Assembly (NCBI GenBank): GCA_025890175.1
Contig: JANPYM010000002.1
Coordinates: 1,165,976-1,229,975 of the forward strand
Reading direction: 5' to 3'
Length of the DNA stretch: 64,000 bases
Origin: Ciborinia camelliae
Lineage: Eukaryota; Ascomycota; Leotiomycetes; Helotiales; Sclerotiniaceae
Shown here: positions 21,987-34,752 of the stretch, in pieces
How the letters are laid out: every line of letters starts with the position of its first letter
Position numbering within the stretch: position 1 is the first letter of the stretch
Program-made: the position numbers and the translations under genes
The notes under the pieces: model-generated
What the model saw: the letters and a program-made list of their open reading frames with translations, nothing else
Told to the model about the DNA's origin: nothing
Database searches by the model: none

Positions 21987-23900
21987 GCAGTGATTTTTAA
22001 AAGTTGGTGTAAGTAGGGAGATAGAGGCCGGAAACAGTTTGTATGTGTGGTCACTTCCTCCTTGCTTGCCCGATTGCTGAGAATCCGTTCTCTCCCGGGG
22101 ATATGTAAAAAGTTAAGGTTGTCGCGATGGAAACAAGATATTCGAGCACGAGCTTCAATATGGTGAGGTTTTGGGCCAAGACTTTATGATTTTATGGACA
22201 TTTTGAATTGAATTAAATCTAAAATTATGAATGATTATAGAAAGCCATCACTTCATGTGTAGACAAAAAGGGACCAAAGAAATCCTACTGGCTTCTGTCC
22301 TTGTTCGCTTCCCGAGGTCCTTTTTAATGTAATCGTGGGTGACTGTGGGTGACTATGGGTGATCCAACAATCGCTGGCTGGATTCTTGAGACAAATTCAC
22401 GCTTGATAATTACGTCGAATTTTTCAGGGTTCAATGTCGTGTTTGTGACATTGTGTACTCAGTAGGTAGTAACCTAAAGGTAGGTATTATTACCTGGTAG
22501 GTGGTATTAATAGGTAAGTAAAGGGTGCTCGGCGGGCTGAAGAATGCCGGAGAAAGCGGTGTCATCTAATAAAATGGCAGAATAACCTTACCTAAGGTAC
22601 CCTAGGTATCTAGTAGGTATGGAAGAGACATCAAATACATTTTGAGCTCAAAACCAAACGGATGCAACATTTGAGAAGCAGGATTTGAAAATAGAATCAG
22701 GAAAAATATTACCAGCTCATCTCACCTGGTCATCTCACCTACATTCGTCAAGCCCTCGACTTATCCCGACTCTATCCACCCAAGCCTCCCAATTTTCGCG
22801 TCGATGTACTTCTCAATGCTTCAACAAACACTGTTATCGCGACAGGTTACTCCCTAGAATGCCCTATAACGCACGCAGAACGATGTTGCTTTATAAAGCC
22901 CTCGCAAACTCATAATATACCTACAGAACGGCTAGCAGATCTCTTGCCACAACATACAATATTATATACTACAATGGAACTCTGCGCAAAATGATTGGGT
23001 GGGAATGTGAGTTGTTGAGACAGAATCTTGAAGCTGGGAGAGGGTGGGAAAGTAGTGATCGGCGTGAAAAAAAACACCAAAGAAATATGTCTGTGAGAAT
23101 GAAGAAAGGACAAAATTGGAGGCGCGGGCATTGATGTATGGCTGGTGAAGGGATTGAAGGAATTGAAGGTTGCTACAGCAGGGCATGACGCGGCATCTGA
23201 TGGTTGAACATATACATGGCGTTCTTAATATGGATATGCTGCATCAATCTGTTATAGCCTTGTGTCTTTCAACCTCGGTTGTATATACACCTTATTGAGG
23301 ATGTTAATAGCCGTTGGTCGGGCCAATGTGGCAATTTGCTGCGATACATCGAGAACTATGGCTTCATTCAAGGGTGATGAAAGCTTGCACAGGATGGATG
23401 AAGCAATGTGTTCTTCCCATAGGCTCATGTGTATCAAACGATCACTGACCACTGGTATACTTTTGGAATTCTCGTTCTTTGTTAAGACTGAATCTTTTCT
23501 GCAAATTTTCAAGGGGACCCCGCAAGTTGACTTCCAAATTGATACTTCGAAGAGTGGTTGGTCAAAGTGTACTAGAAATCATGTGTCGAGTACCGCATCT
23601 TACGGCATTCAGGAAATGAATGTTGACTCCAAAGTTGACTCGTCAGCGGCGGGTATCTCTCAGCATGCTTTCACAATCGTATTATCTGATCTAAGTCTCG
23701 AATGCTTCATTGTTATATCATTTTCTGGGTTATTTACGTATAACGGAGACTGCTAGTGCCAGGTTAATGCATCCAGGGCTTTTCAGATGGTGAAGATTGG
23801 TTGATATAGGGTTGAGCTATGTATCGGAGAATGTACAGACTACTCGTGAATAAGTAGATTCCCCTGAAGTCCAAAGCGCCTCACATTTTTTGATTCGCGC
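21987..23900. other. Intergenic region, no clear gene
   Basis: Holds the WD40 promoter, then a stretch at 22446-22620 dense in TAGGTA/TACCTA motifs. An open frame of 164 codons at 23262-23756 on the plus strand, opposed by shorter frames on the other strand, has no family resemblance and no Kozak-like context, so I do not call it a gene. Confidence 0.5.
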
Positions 23901-23904
23901 TCAC

Positions 23905-24271
<367 letters not shown>

Positions 24272-24463
24272 TAGCAAAATTATGCACTTCGTTCATTATT
24301 CCAATCATATAGTCCGTTTAATCAGTCAATCTGACTCCAAGTTATATCAAACGAAACCCCCACTAGGCTACAAAGGGTTTAAAACAAAGGCTCATTTAAG
24401 TGGGTTAAAGCTGTACCTGCGCTGCCAAGAGACACCTGGCGACTCTACTCAGGAAATCGCGTA

Positions 24464-24658
24464 TCCTCTCCATCGTTCCGGTTGCCATTTCTCTCGGATT
24501 GAATATCCGAGGAGCATACTACATTCGAAATGATTTCCACATGGCAGAGGCTAAAATAAGGGATAAAAGTGTTTATTTCATGGGTTTTGGGCTGAAAGTT
24601 GGAACGTGGCTTTTTGGAGATCACCTCGATTTTCTGGCAACCGGAACGATGGAGGGGA
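24464..24658. mobile_element. MITE candidate, 195 bp, TA-flanked
   Basis: Terminal inverted repeats of about 24 bp (TCCTCTCCATCGTTCCGG at the left, its complement with one mismatch at the right) are flanked on both sides by TA (24462-24463 and 24659-24660). The interior has no coding capacity. The TA duplication suggests Tc1/mariner/pogo-type mobilisation. Confidence 0.65.
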
Positions 24659-27187
24659 TAATAGGGTTTATTGGTCGTTGTGAGTGCGTAGAAGCAAATT
24701 TGGAAATGGTATGAGCCTGTTCTGAGTGATTCCAGATATATTGTATTTGGCATTTTCATTATCCAGGCCTAGTACATACATGTATCCATCTTATCCGATC
24801 TGATCGAAGGTCAAAAGAGAAAGAGTTAAGACTTAAAAGAAGACTAAAAATTTAACCAATATCCTATCATAGGTACCTTAGTTATTCAAGGAAAGCGGAC
24901 GTCAGCAATAAATTAAATCAAGAAGTTGAGAAATTGGCGGCAATTTCTTAACTTCTCGCATTCCAAACCACCACCTCTTCTTAACAAGGCGGTGCCGTCA
25001 TGTCCAAACTTTACTCAACTCCCCTTGCAAATCCCTCCAATGTGCCTCTCCTCCCCAATCCCGCGAAAAGAAGTACTAAACGAGGAGGAAACAAGAGTAC
25101 TGTAGTGAAACATATCATGATGACTAGGAAGATGGAAGGTATGATGTGTATTGTTGATTTCGCCACAGATACGATATTGAGTTTGATGCCAGCGTTGAAG
25201 AGACTTGGAAGGGGGGGAGTTTTGGGTAGAAGATTTCGNNNNNNNNNNGGGGGGAGTTTTGGGTAGAAGATTTCGGGTGGGAAAAGGGGGGGGGGAGTGA
25301 TGGTGAGGGAGGTGTTGGATATCATTGCGGTTGTTAGAAGGAAGTGTAGGAAGGGGGAACAGGGAAGTATTAGGGTTTGTTGATTCAACTTGATTGTTGA
25401 TATTCTGTTTGATTAGGGAGAGGTACCAATAGTTAATATTTGTGTTGAAGTTTAGAGTATGCCTCAGCTTGCCCTTTTCAAGAAGTGATTTTCTAATCTC
25501 GAGACGTGATACAGTAGCGCAATTTCACATCTAGATATACTAGGCAGGCAGGTTGAAAGAGAATATCTGGGTACATTGTTTCGAACTCCATCTTGATCTT
25601 CATCTTCATCTTCATTGTCGGTGTTCATCATTAGCCATTCCATTAACAACCTCGATTTGCACATTCCGGTAGTGTCCAGTATCTATACAATCTCCCCAAT
25701 TCGTCAATAATCCGCATCGATATCAGATTCGGTTGAAATGCAAGGATTCAAATATGTTATATACCTATATATCGGCCAGGCCGGTCTGTTCGCAACCGAT
25801 ACAGTACCTCCCCGTCCCCACAAAATATATATTGTGCCGCACGCATGTTCTAGAGCTTGAGTTTCGTTTCATTGTCTGATACCTATGGTGGTATTTTGAG
25901 ATGAAAGTCAAGCAAGCATACAAAAGTTGATTCGATATCTGGAAATTCGGAACCTAAGGATGAAGGTTCCATTAATTGATGCCTTGATATCATGATAAGT
26001 TGATGGGTCCAGTACCTAAGCTATCGATACCGCATGGAATCTTGATAGGGGACGTAGGGTTACGTAAATTAAGGGCAGTTATCTCCCCACATTTTTGCGG
26101 GAAGTGGAGTTCGGAGCTGGCATGGCTGCTTAGCCTGTTTAGCACTCGGGAGCTTTACTAGGTAGGTAGGTACCCAGGTATTATTATTATTTATATATGG
26201 ATAGATAGGAATGTGTAGATACCTAGGTATGTACAGTACAGTACAGTACCGGAAGATAGGTTGCCTCAAAAGAGATATTATCGTGAAGATAAAGCGTGAC
26301 TGTTCGTCTCAAGTCTGTTAGTCTGTTCCATGTTATTCCCCCCAGTATGCCCAAGTGTATCAAAGTAGGTAGGACAACTTGAACCAGAGCTCTTCCCAGA
26401 ATTTTTATGCGGGAATTAAACTTCACGCTTGTATCACACTAGATGTACCTTAGCGATAAGCAGGGCAAATAATTGGTGCCAGATAAAAAGATAAGCATTT
26501 TGGTGTATCTCATGATTATTGCGGCGCAGTTTTGTTTCATATTGTAAGGTTAATTATGATAATGATCATTATAATGGTCATTATAATGGTCATTTCTGAT
26601 TGTTGAAGAAGATTCTGAATAGGACTCGACCACATTGTAATACCTAGATATTTCTATATACATGTATGAAATAGACGGAAAATATTAATTATCAGAAATG
26701 GAGGAGTGAAATATTTAAAACGATTAAATAGATTCTGGATCGAGATAAAAATCAAGGACAGGAAAGAAAAGAAAGATTGAAATAGCTGTATCAACAAGAG
26801 AAGTTCACCCGAAGCCACCTCTTGATAGCAGGGTTCAGGCTAAACTTTCCATATTAAGTGTTAGAGATAATAGTTGTTGTACGCCCATTTCCGCCCTACT
26901 GCAGCAAAGAAAATCCCTGACCAAAGTAACGTGTTACGTATCCTGCGTATCTTTAATCAGGAGCGGCTCCTGAGGATCCCCGAAACCATATCGAGATTTC
27001 CGCCTTTCTGCACCTTCGCTGAGGCTTGGATTTCTTAGATCCTCTTGGGCTATAAACAAACACCCTTCACATGAAATTCTGTCATGCTTTGCGGGCAATC
27101 GATAAACCTCCTCCCGTCTAGTACTTTTATATAAGCTACGTCCGCGAAATCTTCTCTGAATCCACGACAATCATCCTCAGATTGAAG
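24659..27187. other. Intergenic region with an assembly gap, no gene seen
   Basis: Apart from the N run this stretch holds no recognisable gene. From 25900 it is AT-rich. At 26555-26595 there are short palindromic direct repeats (GATCATTATAATGGTCATTATAATGGTCA region). TAGGTA-type motifs lie at 26155-26240. The last 200 bp are the permease promoter. Confidence 0.55.
25239..25248. other. Assembly gap (10 N) with duplicated flanks
   Basis: Ten Ns are bordered by the same 27-bp sequence on both sides (left copy about 25212-25238, right copy 25249-25275). This looks like two contig ends that overlap but were not merged, so the gap may be of zero or negative real length. Confidence 0.85.
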
Positions 27188-29101
27188 ATGGCCACTTTGC
27201 ACCAGTCAAAAAGCAATGTATCGGCTCATAATGACACGATACGTCCTTTTGTCACAACGATGTTGTCGGGTGGAGATGTTCCGGATGTTAAAGGCTTGAC
27301 TGCGGATGAAGCTGCACTGACGGCTTTGGGTTATAAACAAGAGTTCAAGAGAGAATTCTCCTTATGGACGACTTTTTGTGTTTCGTTCGCTGTGCTGGGA
27401 TTATTGCCGAGTTTCGCAAGCACGCTGTATTATGGAATGGGATATGCTGGAACCGGAGGAATGGTTTGGGGATGGTTGGTTAGTTGGTTCTTCATTCAGT
27501 GTGTTGCTATGGGAATGGCCGAGTTGTGTTCGAGTATGCCAACTAGGTGAGTGTTCTTCGATCATATGTTCAAAGATGCGAATGCTGAAAGTTTCAAGTG
27601 GTGGATTATATTATGCTGCTGCAGTGCTCGCACCTCCAGGATGGGGCCCGCTTGCAGCTTGGGTAACGGGATGGTCCAACTGGATGGTCCAAATCACAGG
27701 AGGAGCCAGTGTGGACTATGCACTGTCTGCCATGATTCTTGCAGCTGCCTCGATCACCCATCCAGAGTATGAGCCAACGAATTTTCAGGTATTCTTGTTG
27801 ACTAATTTGATCATGTTCATTCATGGATGTATATCGAGTATGCCGACATTATGGATTGCGAAGTTCAATTCGTGGGGATCGACATTTAATATGATCGCTT
27901 TGTTGGTGGTGATCATTATGATTCCAGCGTCGGTCACCGGAACTGCCACAACACCGAAATTCTTTCCTTCAAAACAGGTGTGGTCTATTCAAAATGGCAC
28001 AGATTGGCCAGATGGAGTCGCAATCCTCATGTCTTTTATCGCCATAATTTGGACGATGTCCGGATATGATTCCCCCTTTCATCTCTCGGAGGAATGTAGT
28101 AACGCCAGCATCGCAGCTCCACGCGCCATCGTCCTGACAAGTGGGATTGGAGGTCTTTTTGGTTGGGCTTTGCAACTCGTCGTTGCATATACTGTCATCG
28201 ATATTCCGGAGGTTATTAATTCGCCACTTGGACAACCATGGGCATCTTATCTCATTCAAGTGATGCCACAAAACACTGCGCTTGCAATCCTTGCCATCAC
28301 TATCATATGCGGATTCTTTATGGGCCAGGGATGTATGGTTGCCGCTTCCCGGGTAACGTTCGCTTATGCCCGAGATGATTGCTTCCCATGCTCTTGGTGG
28401 ATAAAGAGAATCAATAAGTATACTTATACTCCTGTCAACGCTGTATGGTTTAATACAGTCATAGGCTGCCTTCTCTTGTTCTTGATCTTTGGTGGCACGG
28501 TAGCCATTGGCGCGATCTTCTCCGTTGGCGCCATTGCAGCATATGTTGCCTTCACCATCCCTATATTTATTCGAGTATTCTTTGCCGGCGACAGATTCCA
28601 ACCTGGACCATGGCATCTTGGCAAATTCAGTAAGCCAGTCGGAATAGCCGCCTGTTCTTTTATCCTTGTGATGACGCCAATTCTCTGCTTTCCGGCATAC
28701 AAAGGCAATGATCTTACTGCCTCGTTGATGAACTGGACAGTGGTCGTGTATTTTGGACGTAAGTATCCTTGAATCTCAAAACTCTCTTTATCATAACCAT
28801 CTTCGGCGGCTAATAATGGATTCAGCGATGAGTATGGTAATGATCTGGTGGTATGTGTCAGCACGTAAATGGTTTAAAGGACCGGTGCTCAATATCGAGG
28901 TAAGTTACATACATCCCATACCAGCATTCCAGCCACGAAGGCTAACACGGGTAATCCTAGCATCATATGATTGGTCAAGACGCGGAAGAAATTGTTGAAG
29001 GTGTTGAAGATAGTTCAGACGATGGGAAGAATAGGCCAAGTTCTTTTGAGAAGAAAGCGAGGCTAGCAAGAAGCCTTGGAACTTCAGCACCAACCCAGTG
29101 A
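27188..29101 (+). CDS. APC-family permease (GABA/choline transporter type)
   Basis: Plasma-membrane amino-acid, GABA or choline importer of the amino acid-polyamine-organocation superfamily, related to yeast Uga4 and Hnm1. Four exons, 27188-27546, 27599-28758, 28826-28899 and 28961-29101, give 577 aa. About 12 hydrophobic helices can be counted. Characteristic segments are EFKREFSLWTTFCVSFAVLG before TM1, SGGLYYAAAVLAPP restored across intron 1, GYDSPFHLSEE in the middle loop region, and SRVTFAYARDD. The C-terminal tail of about 50 residues is hydrophilic and rich in Glu, Ser and Lys. The start follows a short leader; ATG at 27188 is the first in frame. Substrate cannot be assigned from sequence. 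The next gene downstream (phosphodiesterase) is in the same direction but 1.2 kb away. Confidence 0.88.
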
Positions 29102-30277
29102 AATCTTCTGGTTCTGCAAGCATGTTAGCGTTTATTTATGTCGAGACATCGGAATGATGCATGTACATTGGTACTTTGACGAATGATTAGTTGTTTTTCT
29201 CTTGCATTAGTTGCAAAAAGATCATAGTAACGAAGACTCCAATTCCAAATACCATACAGGAGACTGGCTCCATGTCAATTCTTCTCTTGTGCTCTGATGT
29301 TGATACCAGGTGAGTAGAGTGGAAGAAGATTGTTGTATGGGGAGTTTTCTGATGAAGATGAGAGAAATATGGAATGTAATTAAATGGAAAGGATAAAGAG
29401 AGAAAGATATACTCTTCATATCTCATGGATGCGAGATCGCAGTCGCCTACAATGGCGACCTGCAAGTAAAGCTTGAGGGATTTTTGCTATGCGAGTTGGA
29501 TATAAAATCCCTCATTGTGACAACCCTCCCTCAAACTTTCCCATGAATTCGCGCGGAAATAGAAGGATCAATGCAGCTTATCACCGGGCTTTTGATGAAT
29601 AGAAAGTTGAAGCCATAACACTTTGTCTCATCAAAATCATGAGAATAATTTCATGGTGATAGGGTATCATGAATCATGATAGGGTGGGAATACGAAAAGG
29701 AAACGACGAGAATGAAGATAATGTTGAGCAACATGACTAGAACATATGTGTGGAAAGCCCCACCCATAATAGATATAGTGGATCTCAACATTAGGAGAAG
29801 GAGAAGAAATATGCGATGATTCCGATGATGAAAGCTTCAAAGTATCACCAAGTTTGGAGGATATACGACTTCCTTCATCCGCCCACATCGTTCCCAAGCA
29901 CCAGGATTTTGAGCACACTCGCCTCATGTTCCCACTTCTCACTTCCCACGTCCCATTGTCGATCTTGAACCAGCTGAGTTGGTTAAATTTCACATGCGTT
30001 GTGATAAAAGGAATCCATGTAATAATTAAGGTAGATTAAGGTACCCAGTGCAGAGAATGAAGACCTCGAAGGAAAATATGACCTTGTGCCTGATTAGTCA
30101 GGCATGACAGAGGATAGGTAACCAATGCCTCCCGCTGCAGGGCTGCATTGTGGATCCTCGGCCCTGCCAAGCGTTCAAACATTCTAGAACATTTGAATTG
30201 ACCCAACCCTCAGTAGATAACTATGATGGGAAGGACAGGCAATCATAATTTTATATGATTATCAAACCCTAGACACA
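29102..30277. other. Intergenic region, no gene seen
   Basis: About 1.2 kb between two genes on the plus strand. A 28-codon minus-strand frame ending at 29187 (starting MEPVSCMVF) is hydrophobic but unsupported. No repeat is evident. Confidence 0.5.
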
Positions 30278-32870
30278 ATGTCATCCAAATTGTTCGGGAA
30301 ACCCGCTGGTGGGGACACTTCGCTATTATCTCCTGGGCACTACGACGACGATGCGCCTTCTATACATTCCGAGCGCAGTGATCAAGATGATGACAGTGAC
30401 GATGACAAGGTACTCAAGGGGGCACGGACATCTGCAGATATTAGAAAATACGATCAAGGTATATTAGAGGAGGAGGAAGAGAGGGACAAGCTGTTAGAAA
30501 GAAATCGAAAGGGCTTGAAGAGAAGGGGAAGCGCATTGGAAGGAATAGGCTCGGGACTTAGAGGCCTATGGAGTAAAAGTCATATCTTATTGCCTGGAGC
30601 CAGCAACGATGGTACCGCAAACAGAGATGAAGCCGAGCCGGAAGATAAACGAAGTCAGCGGAGAATGAGAAGGCAGAGAAAGAAAGAGAAATTGGTGGAA
30701 AATGCAAGTTATGGCGAAGATGGAGAGCTGATGATTGAAATGGAAGGGGGGCGCATGAAAGGAGGGAGCACAACAGGTTCAAGCAGCGAGACCGACGAGA
30801 GCGACGATGCCGATAGACGTGGATTGCTCAGCATGCAGGACGAGAAAATACAACGGAGGAAAACAAGGTGGGCGTGGTGCGCTATATACCTTCTGATCAT
30901 AATTGGTTTTGTGACTCTGTTTTTGGTGGCATGGAAACTGTCGCTGAAGGCGAGCTTCACGAAAGATCATCAAAAGATTATGAGCAACGGCACGGCTTTA
31001 TTCGCCCCAACGACGATTCTAATAAGCTTGGACGGATTTCGAGCTGATTTCTTGCAGCGAGGTATCACTCCTAGATTGAATGCTTTTGTCGAGGAAGGAA
31101 TTTCGCCCGTCTACATGTTGCCTAGTTTCCCTTCTGTCACCTTTCCAAATCATTATACATTGGTTACTGGTCTCTACCCAGAATCACATGGAGTTGTGGG
31201 AAATACATTTTGGGATAAGGAGCTACAAGAAGAATTTTACTATACTAAATCTCAAGCGATGAACAAAAAATGGTGGGGTGGCGAACCTCTCTGGGTCACT
31301 GCTGAAAATCAAGGAATTAGAACTGCCATTCATATGTGGCCAGGGAGCGAAGCACATATTATGGATGTGGAGCCAGCATATTTGGATAAATACAACGGGA
31401 AAGAGTTGCTGCCCAGAAAGGCCAGCCGAATACTTGAGCTTCTGGATAAGCCTGGGAAGGAAGATAGTCAAGCAGAAATAGCTGACATGAGACCTCAACT
31501 CATCGCAGCATATGTGCCCAATGTTGATCAAGATGGGCATCTTTATGGTCCAAATAGCACTGAAATTCAGGCAACCATATCGGAAGTTGACGATATGCTT
31601 GATGAACTGTTTCGAGGACTAGAGGCAAGGAATTTGACAAACATTGTTAACGTTGTCGTTGTTTCAGATCATGGGATGGCTAGTACAGACACAAACCGTC
31701 TTATTCAACTGGAAGATATCATTGATACCAGTTTAATCGAACACACTGATGGTTGGCCTTTATATGGGCTTCGGCCAAAGGATCCTGCGCACCTTCAAAG
31801 TCTTTACGATACCCTGGCCGCAGAAGCTGCCACCAATCCCAATTTTGAGGTTTACCTACGCGATGTCAATATGCCCGAACGTTATCATTTCTCCAAGAAT
31901 GAGCGAATCGCCCCTCTATGGGTTGTTCCAAAGACTGGTTGGGCAATTGTTACGAAGGATGAATTCGATGTAGTTGAAGGAAAGGCAAAGGGAATTGCCT
32001 ATCATCCTCGAGGGTTGCATGGTTACGATCACGAACATCCGCTCATGAGAGCAATTTTTATCGCTAGAGGCCCTGCTTTCCCACATGAACCGAATAGTCG
32101 TGTTGAACCTTTTCGTGAGTTCACTATAACCCTCTCGAAGTAGACTTAACTAACATACCATAGAAAATATTGAAGTGTATAATATAATCTGCGACTCTCT
32201 GGCCCTCACACCCAAACCTAATAACGGCACATTGCGTCTCCCACTCAAGCCTATTGGGCTTCACTCGCCTGATACATTTCCTCCTGAACCCGCTGATCCA
32301 GAGCCAACGCCTTCAAAATTAAACTCTCCAGCTGATGGTACTCTGTCCATATCGCCAGTTAAAGCTAGTTCTACCGCTGATCCAGAGCCGACCCCTTCAA
32401 AACTAGACTCTCCAACGAATGGAACCTCGTCTATATCGCCAGTCGAAGTTAGTTCTTCCTCTTATCCAGAGCCGACCCCTTCAAAACTAGACTCTCCAAC
32501 GAATGGAACCTCGTCTATATCGCCAGTCGAAGTTAGTTCTTCCTCTTATCCAGAGCCGACCCCTTCAAAACTAGACTCTCCAACGGATGGGACTCTGTCT
32601 ATATCACCAATTGAAGCTAGTTCTGCCGCAGATCCTAATGTAGCCCCTCCGCATATGGTAGGTGTTGATACACCGGAAAATTTAGCAGATCCCAATATCG
32701 ATAGACCGGTAGTGGAAGACGAGAGTGGTACGCCGGATGATAAGAAAAATTGGTGGGCATGGCTCAAAGGACACCTAGATGACTTTAAGGGACATCTAGA
32801 TGACCTCAAAGGCTGGGTTTCTGATCTGAACCATGGAAGTGGGAAGAATGAAACTCAGGCGCATCAATAG
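30278..32870 (+). CDS. Type II membrane nucleotide pyrophosphatase/phosphodiesterase (ENPP-like)
   Basis: Member of the alkaline-phosphatase superfamily that hydrolyses nucleotide phosphodiester or pyrophosphate bonds, probably on the lumenal or outer side of a membrane. Exons 30278-32114 and 32164-32870 give 847 aa. Residues 1-200 are charged and cytosolic-like; a single membrane helix follows at about 206-226 (WCAIYLLIIIGFVTLFLVAW). The catalytic domain begins ILISLDGFRADF; FPSVTFPNHYTLVTG carries the nucleophile Thr, and VDQDGHLYGP, VVSDHGM and LHGYDHEHPLM supply further metal ligands. Splicing joins VEPFQ to NIEVYNIICD, giving the usual family ending PNNGT. The tail then adds four 28-residue Pro/Ser/Thr repeats and a GHLDD duplicated amphipathic segment not seen in typical family members. 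Homologues in yeast are Npp1 and Npp2. Confidence 0.92.
32298..32633 (+). repeat. Four tandem 84-bp coding repeats in the phosphodiesterase tail
   Basis: Units start at 32298, 32382, 32466 and 32550 and each encodes 28 residues of the form PEPTPSKLDSPTNGT then SISPVEVSSS. Units 2 and 3 are virtually identical in DNA, while 1 and 4 differ at several codons, so the centre was duplicated recently. Copy number is likely to vary between strains. Confidence 0.88.
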
Positions 32871-33502
32871 ATTTGTACAATTATTTTTCATTGACATGGG
32901 ATAGGAGTTTTGGAAATAAACATGTACTAACTTGGTGGGGAATCGATCAGCAGGCGCCTCAATTAGATCATACTTGAAATTTCAATCCATAGCTTATATA
33001 TAATGAAGTTTGAGATTGCGAAAGGTCACAAAATAATATATGTCTAGGCCAATAAGAACCATCAAATTTGATTTCTTGAATCTCTCTATAAGTGTTATAA
33101 GTATCTAGGTATAGAGAGTATATACGGATCATCTTAATTATAAGTCCATTATCTTTTCTTCGAAAACTTGAAGCTATTTGGAAAGTTCTAAACTATTTTA
33201 TATTATTTCAAATATTCAATCATTGCAGTCTATTCAACTTACTTTTGGAATTTAAGCTATCTTTGCTTGCTACTAATTAGCAGTACAATAGATTTTTCAA
33301 AAATGGCTTTCGTAAATAGGAATTCATTTTAAGCTAGCCTATCAAGTGATTCGTGGATTGGTACTCACTCCATGGTCCTAACAACCAAGAGGAAACATAT
33401 ATGCAGGGTCTGAAGCTGAACTTGGGACATGTATTTCTTTGCCCTTAGAAAATTCCACTGAGCATAAGCGCCGCATGAGAAGAAGGTATAAGACTAGTAT
33501 AC
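32871..33502. other. Intergenic region, no gene seen
   Basis: AT-rich 630 bp between the convergent phosphodiesterase and bactofilin-like genes. Nothing beyond untranslated-region-like sequence is visible. Confidence 0.55.
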
Positions 33503-34391
33503 TCATGCATTCTCTAGTTTTCCATGTATAGTTCTCCTCCCATCCACAATAAGTTCGGACCCCGGCTGAACTTTAACATTACCATTGACTGTAAAATTGC
33601 CATAGACGCGCAGCCTTCCATTGATTTTTACATTGCCAGTTGCTTTGAAATCATTACTAAACTCAATGTCAGTCTACACTTCATCACACACTTAAGTAAT
33701 TCACTCACCGAACTTCCACATCCCCCTCAATTTCCATCCCACCCCTCGAATCGAGCTCCCCAAAAACGACCTCCAATGACTCGATTATAATCTTCCCACT
33801 ACTATTCACATTCCCACCTCAACCATCCCCCTAACTGTAACCGAGCCACTCGCATCCACCTTCCCCCCAATCTTTATCAATCCCCCCACCCCCCTCCAAC
33901 AACACCTTAGAACTACTCTTGACATCTCCCTGCACATACACATCCCCCGTCATCTCCACACTCGAACTACTTTTCACCATCCCCATAATCCGCACTCCTC
34001 CCTTCCCCTCCCCTCCATCTAACATCACAGCCGAACTCGCCTTGACATCACCTTCCACACTTACATCATCCGAGAGATTTACCTTGGCGCTGGATTTTAT
34101 GGGCCCGGTTACTGTCACGTGGTGATATAATGTTACGGATGAGGAACCGGAGACTGAGTCGAGGATTTTGAGGGGGCCGGAGAGAGATACTGAGCGTGAG
34201 GAGGAGACGGCGTTGGAGATGGGGATGTTGGATGTTGAGGGGGAAGAGGAGGGGGGTAGAGAGGAGATATCTTGTGGTGTGGTGGAGATGATGGATTGGG
34301 CGGGGGTATCATAGGGAGTGTAGGCGGGTGGATCTTCGGTATCGGGGAGCTCTGGGATTTGAACCTTGTTGTCGCCGGGGATGAGTACCAT
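33503..34391 (-). CDS. Bactofilin-like beta-helix protein with two frame breaks
   Basis: The protein starts MVLIPGDNKVQIPELPDTE and has a Pro/Ser-rich N-terminus with a DPPAYTPY motif. After that it is a run of short units such as SSSVTLYHHVTVTGPIKSS and DVYVQGDVKSSSKVLL, the repeating pattern of bactofilin-type polymer-forming beta-helices. The main frame stops at 33831, but coding similarity continues: KVDASGSVTVRGMVEVG is read one frame over at about 33815-33875, and the first frame resumes with GNVNSSGKIIIESLEVV. Each switch lies at a homopolymer G/C run (about 33862-33896 and 33808-33820). After an intron (33657-33708) the last exon encodes NDFKATGNVKINGRLRVYG and ends at 33503. Two compensating homopolymer errors are the simplest reading; a real double frameshift is possible. 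An in-frame ATG at 34454 is an alternative start. Confidence 0.68.
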
Positions 34392-34752
34392 TTTGATGAT
34401 GATGTTGTTGAGTTGCTGGGGTATTTGTAGTTGGCTTGAGCTACGCAGTGTCACGTGGTGTAGTTGATGCGCGGACAGATGTAACGATACACAGGTTTAG
34501 ATACTGAGAGAGAAGGAAGACTGAAGCGATGATTATATAGATTTAAGTCTAAAGATTTATGCTGACGCAAGCGTTTTCAGCTGCTGCTAGGTTGTAGGTG
34601 AATATGAGTGGAAGCCTGCTGCTGTTGTGGCCAATTGTGGCTAATTATGGCTGAGACTGGTGGAAAACCTGTGACTAATCATAACCTGCCTTTCATTCCA
34701 GTGATTCCCATTGGTAGTCTCGTAAGGACTATAGCTCTATAGCTCTATAGCT

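Noticed and set aside
23262..23756. 164-codon plus-strand frame
   Set aside because: No recognisable family, mixed composition, and competing frames on the other strand.
29187..29273. 28-codon minus-strand frame starting MEPVSCMVF with one hydrophobic helix
   Set aside because: Too short to support without conservation or transcript data.
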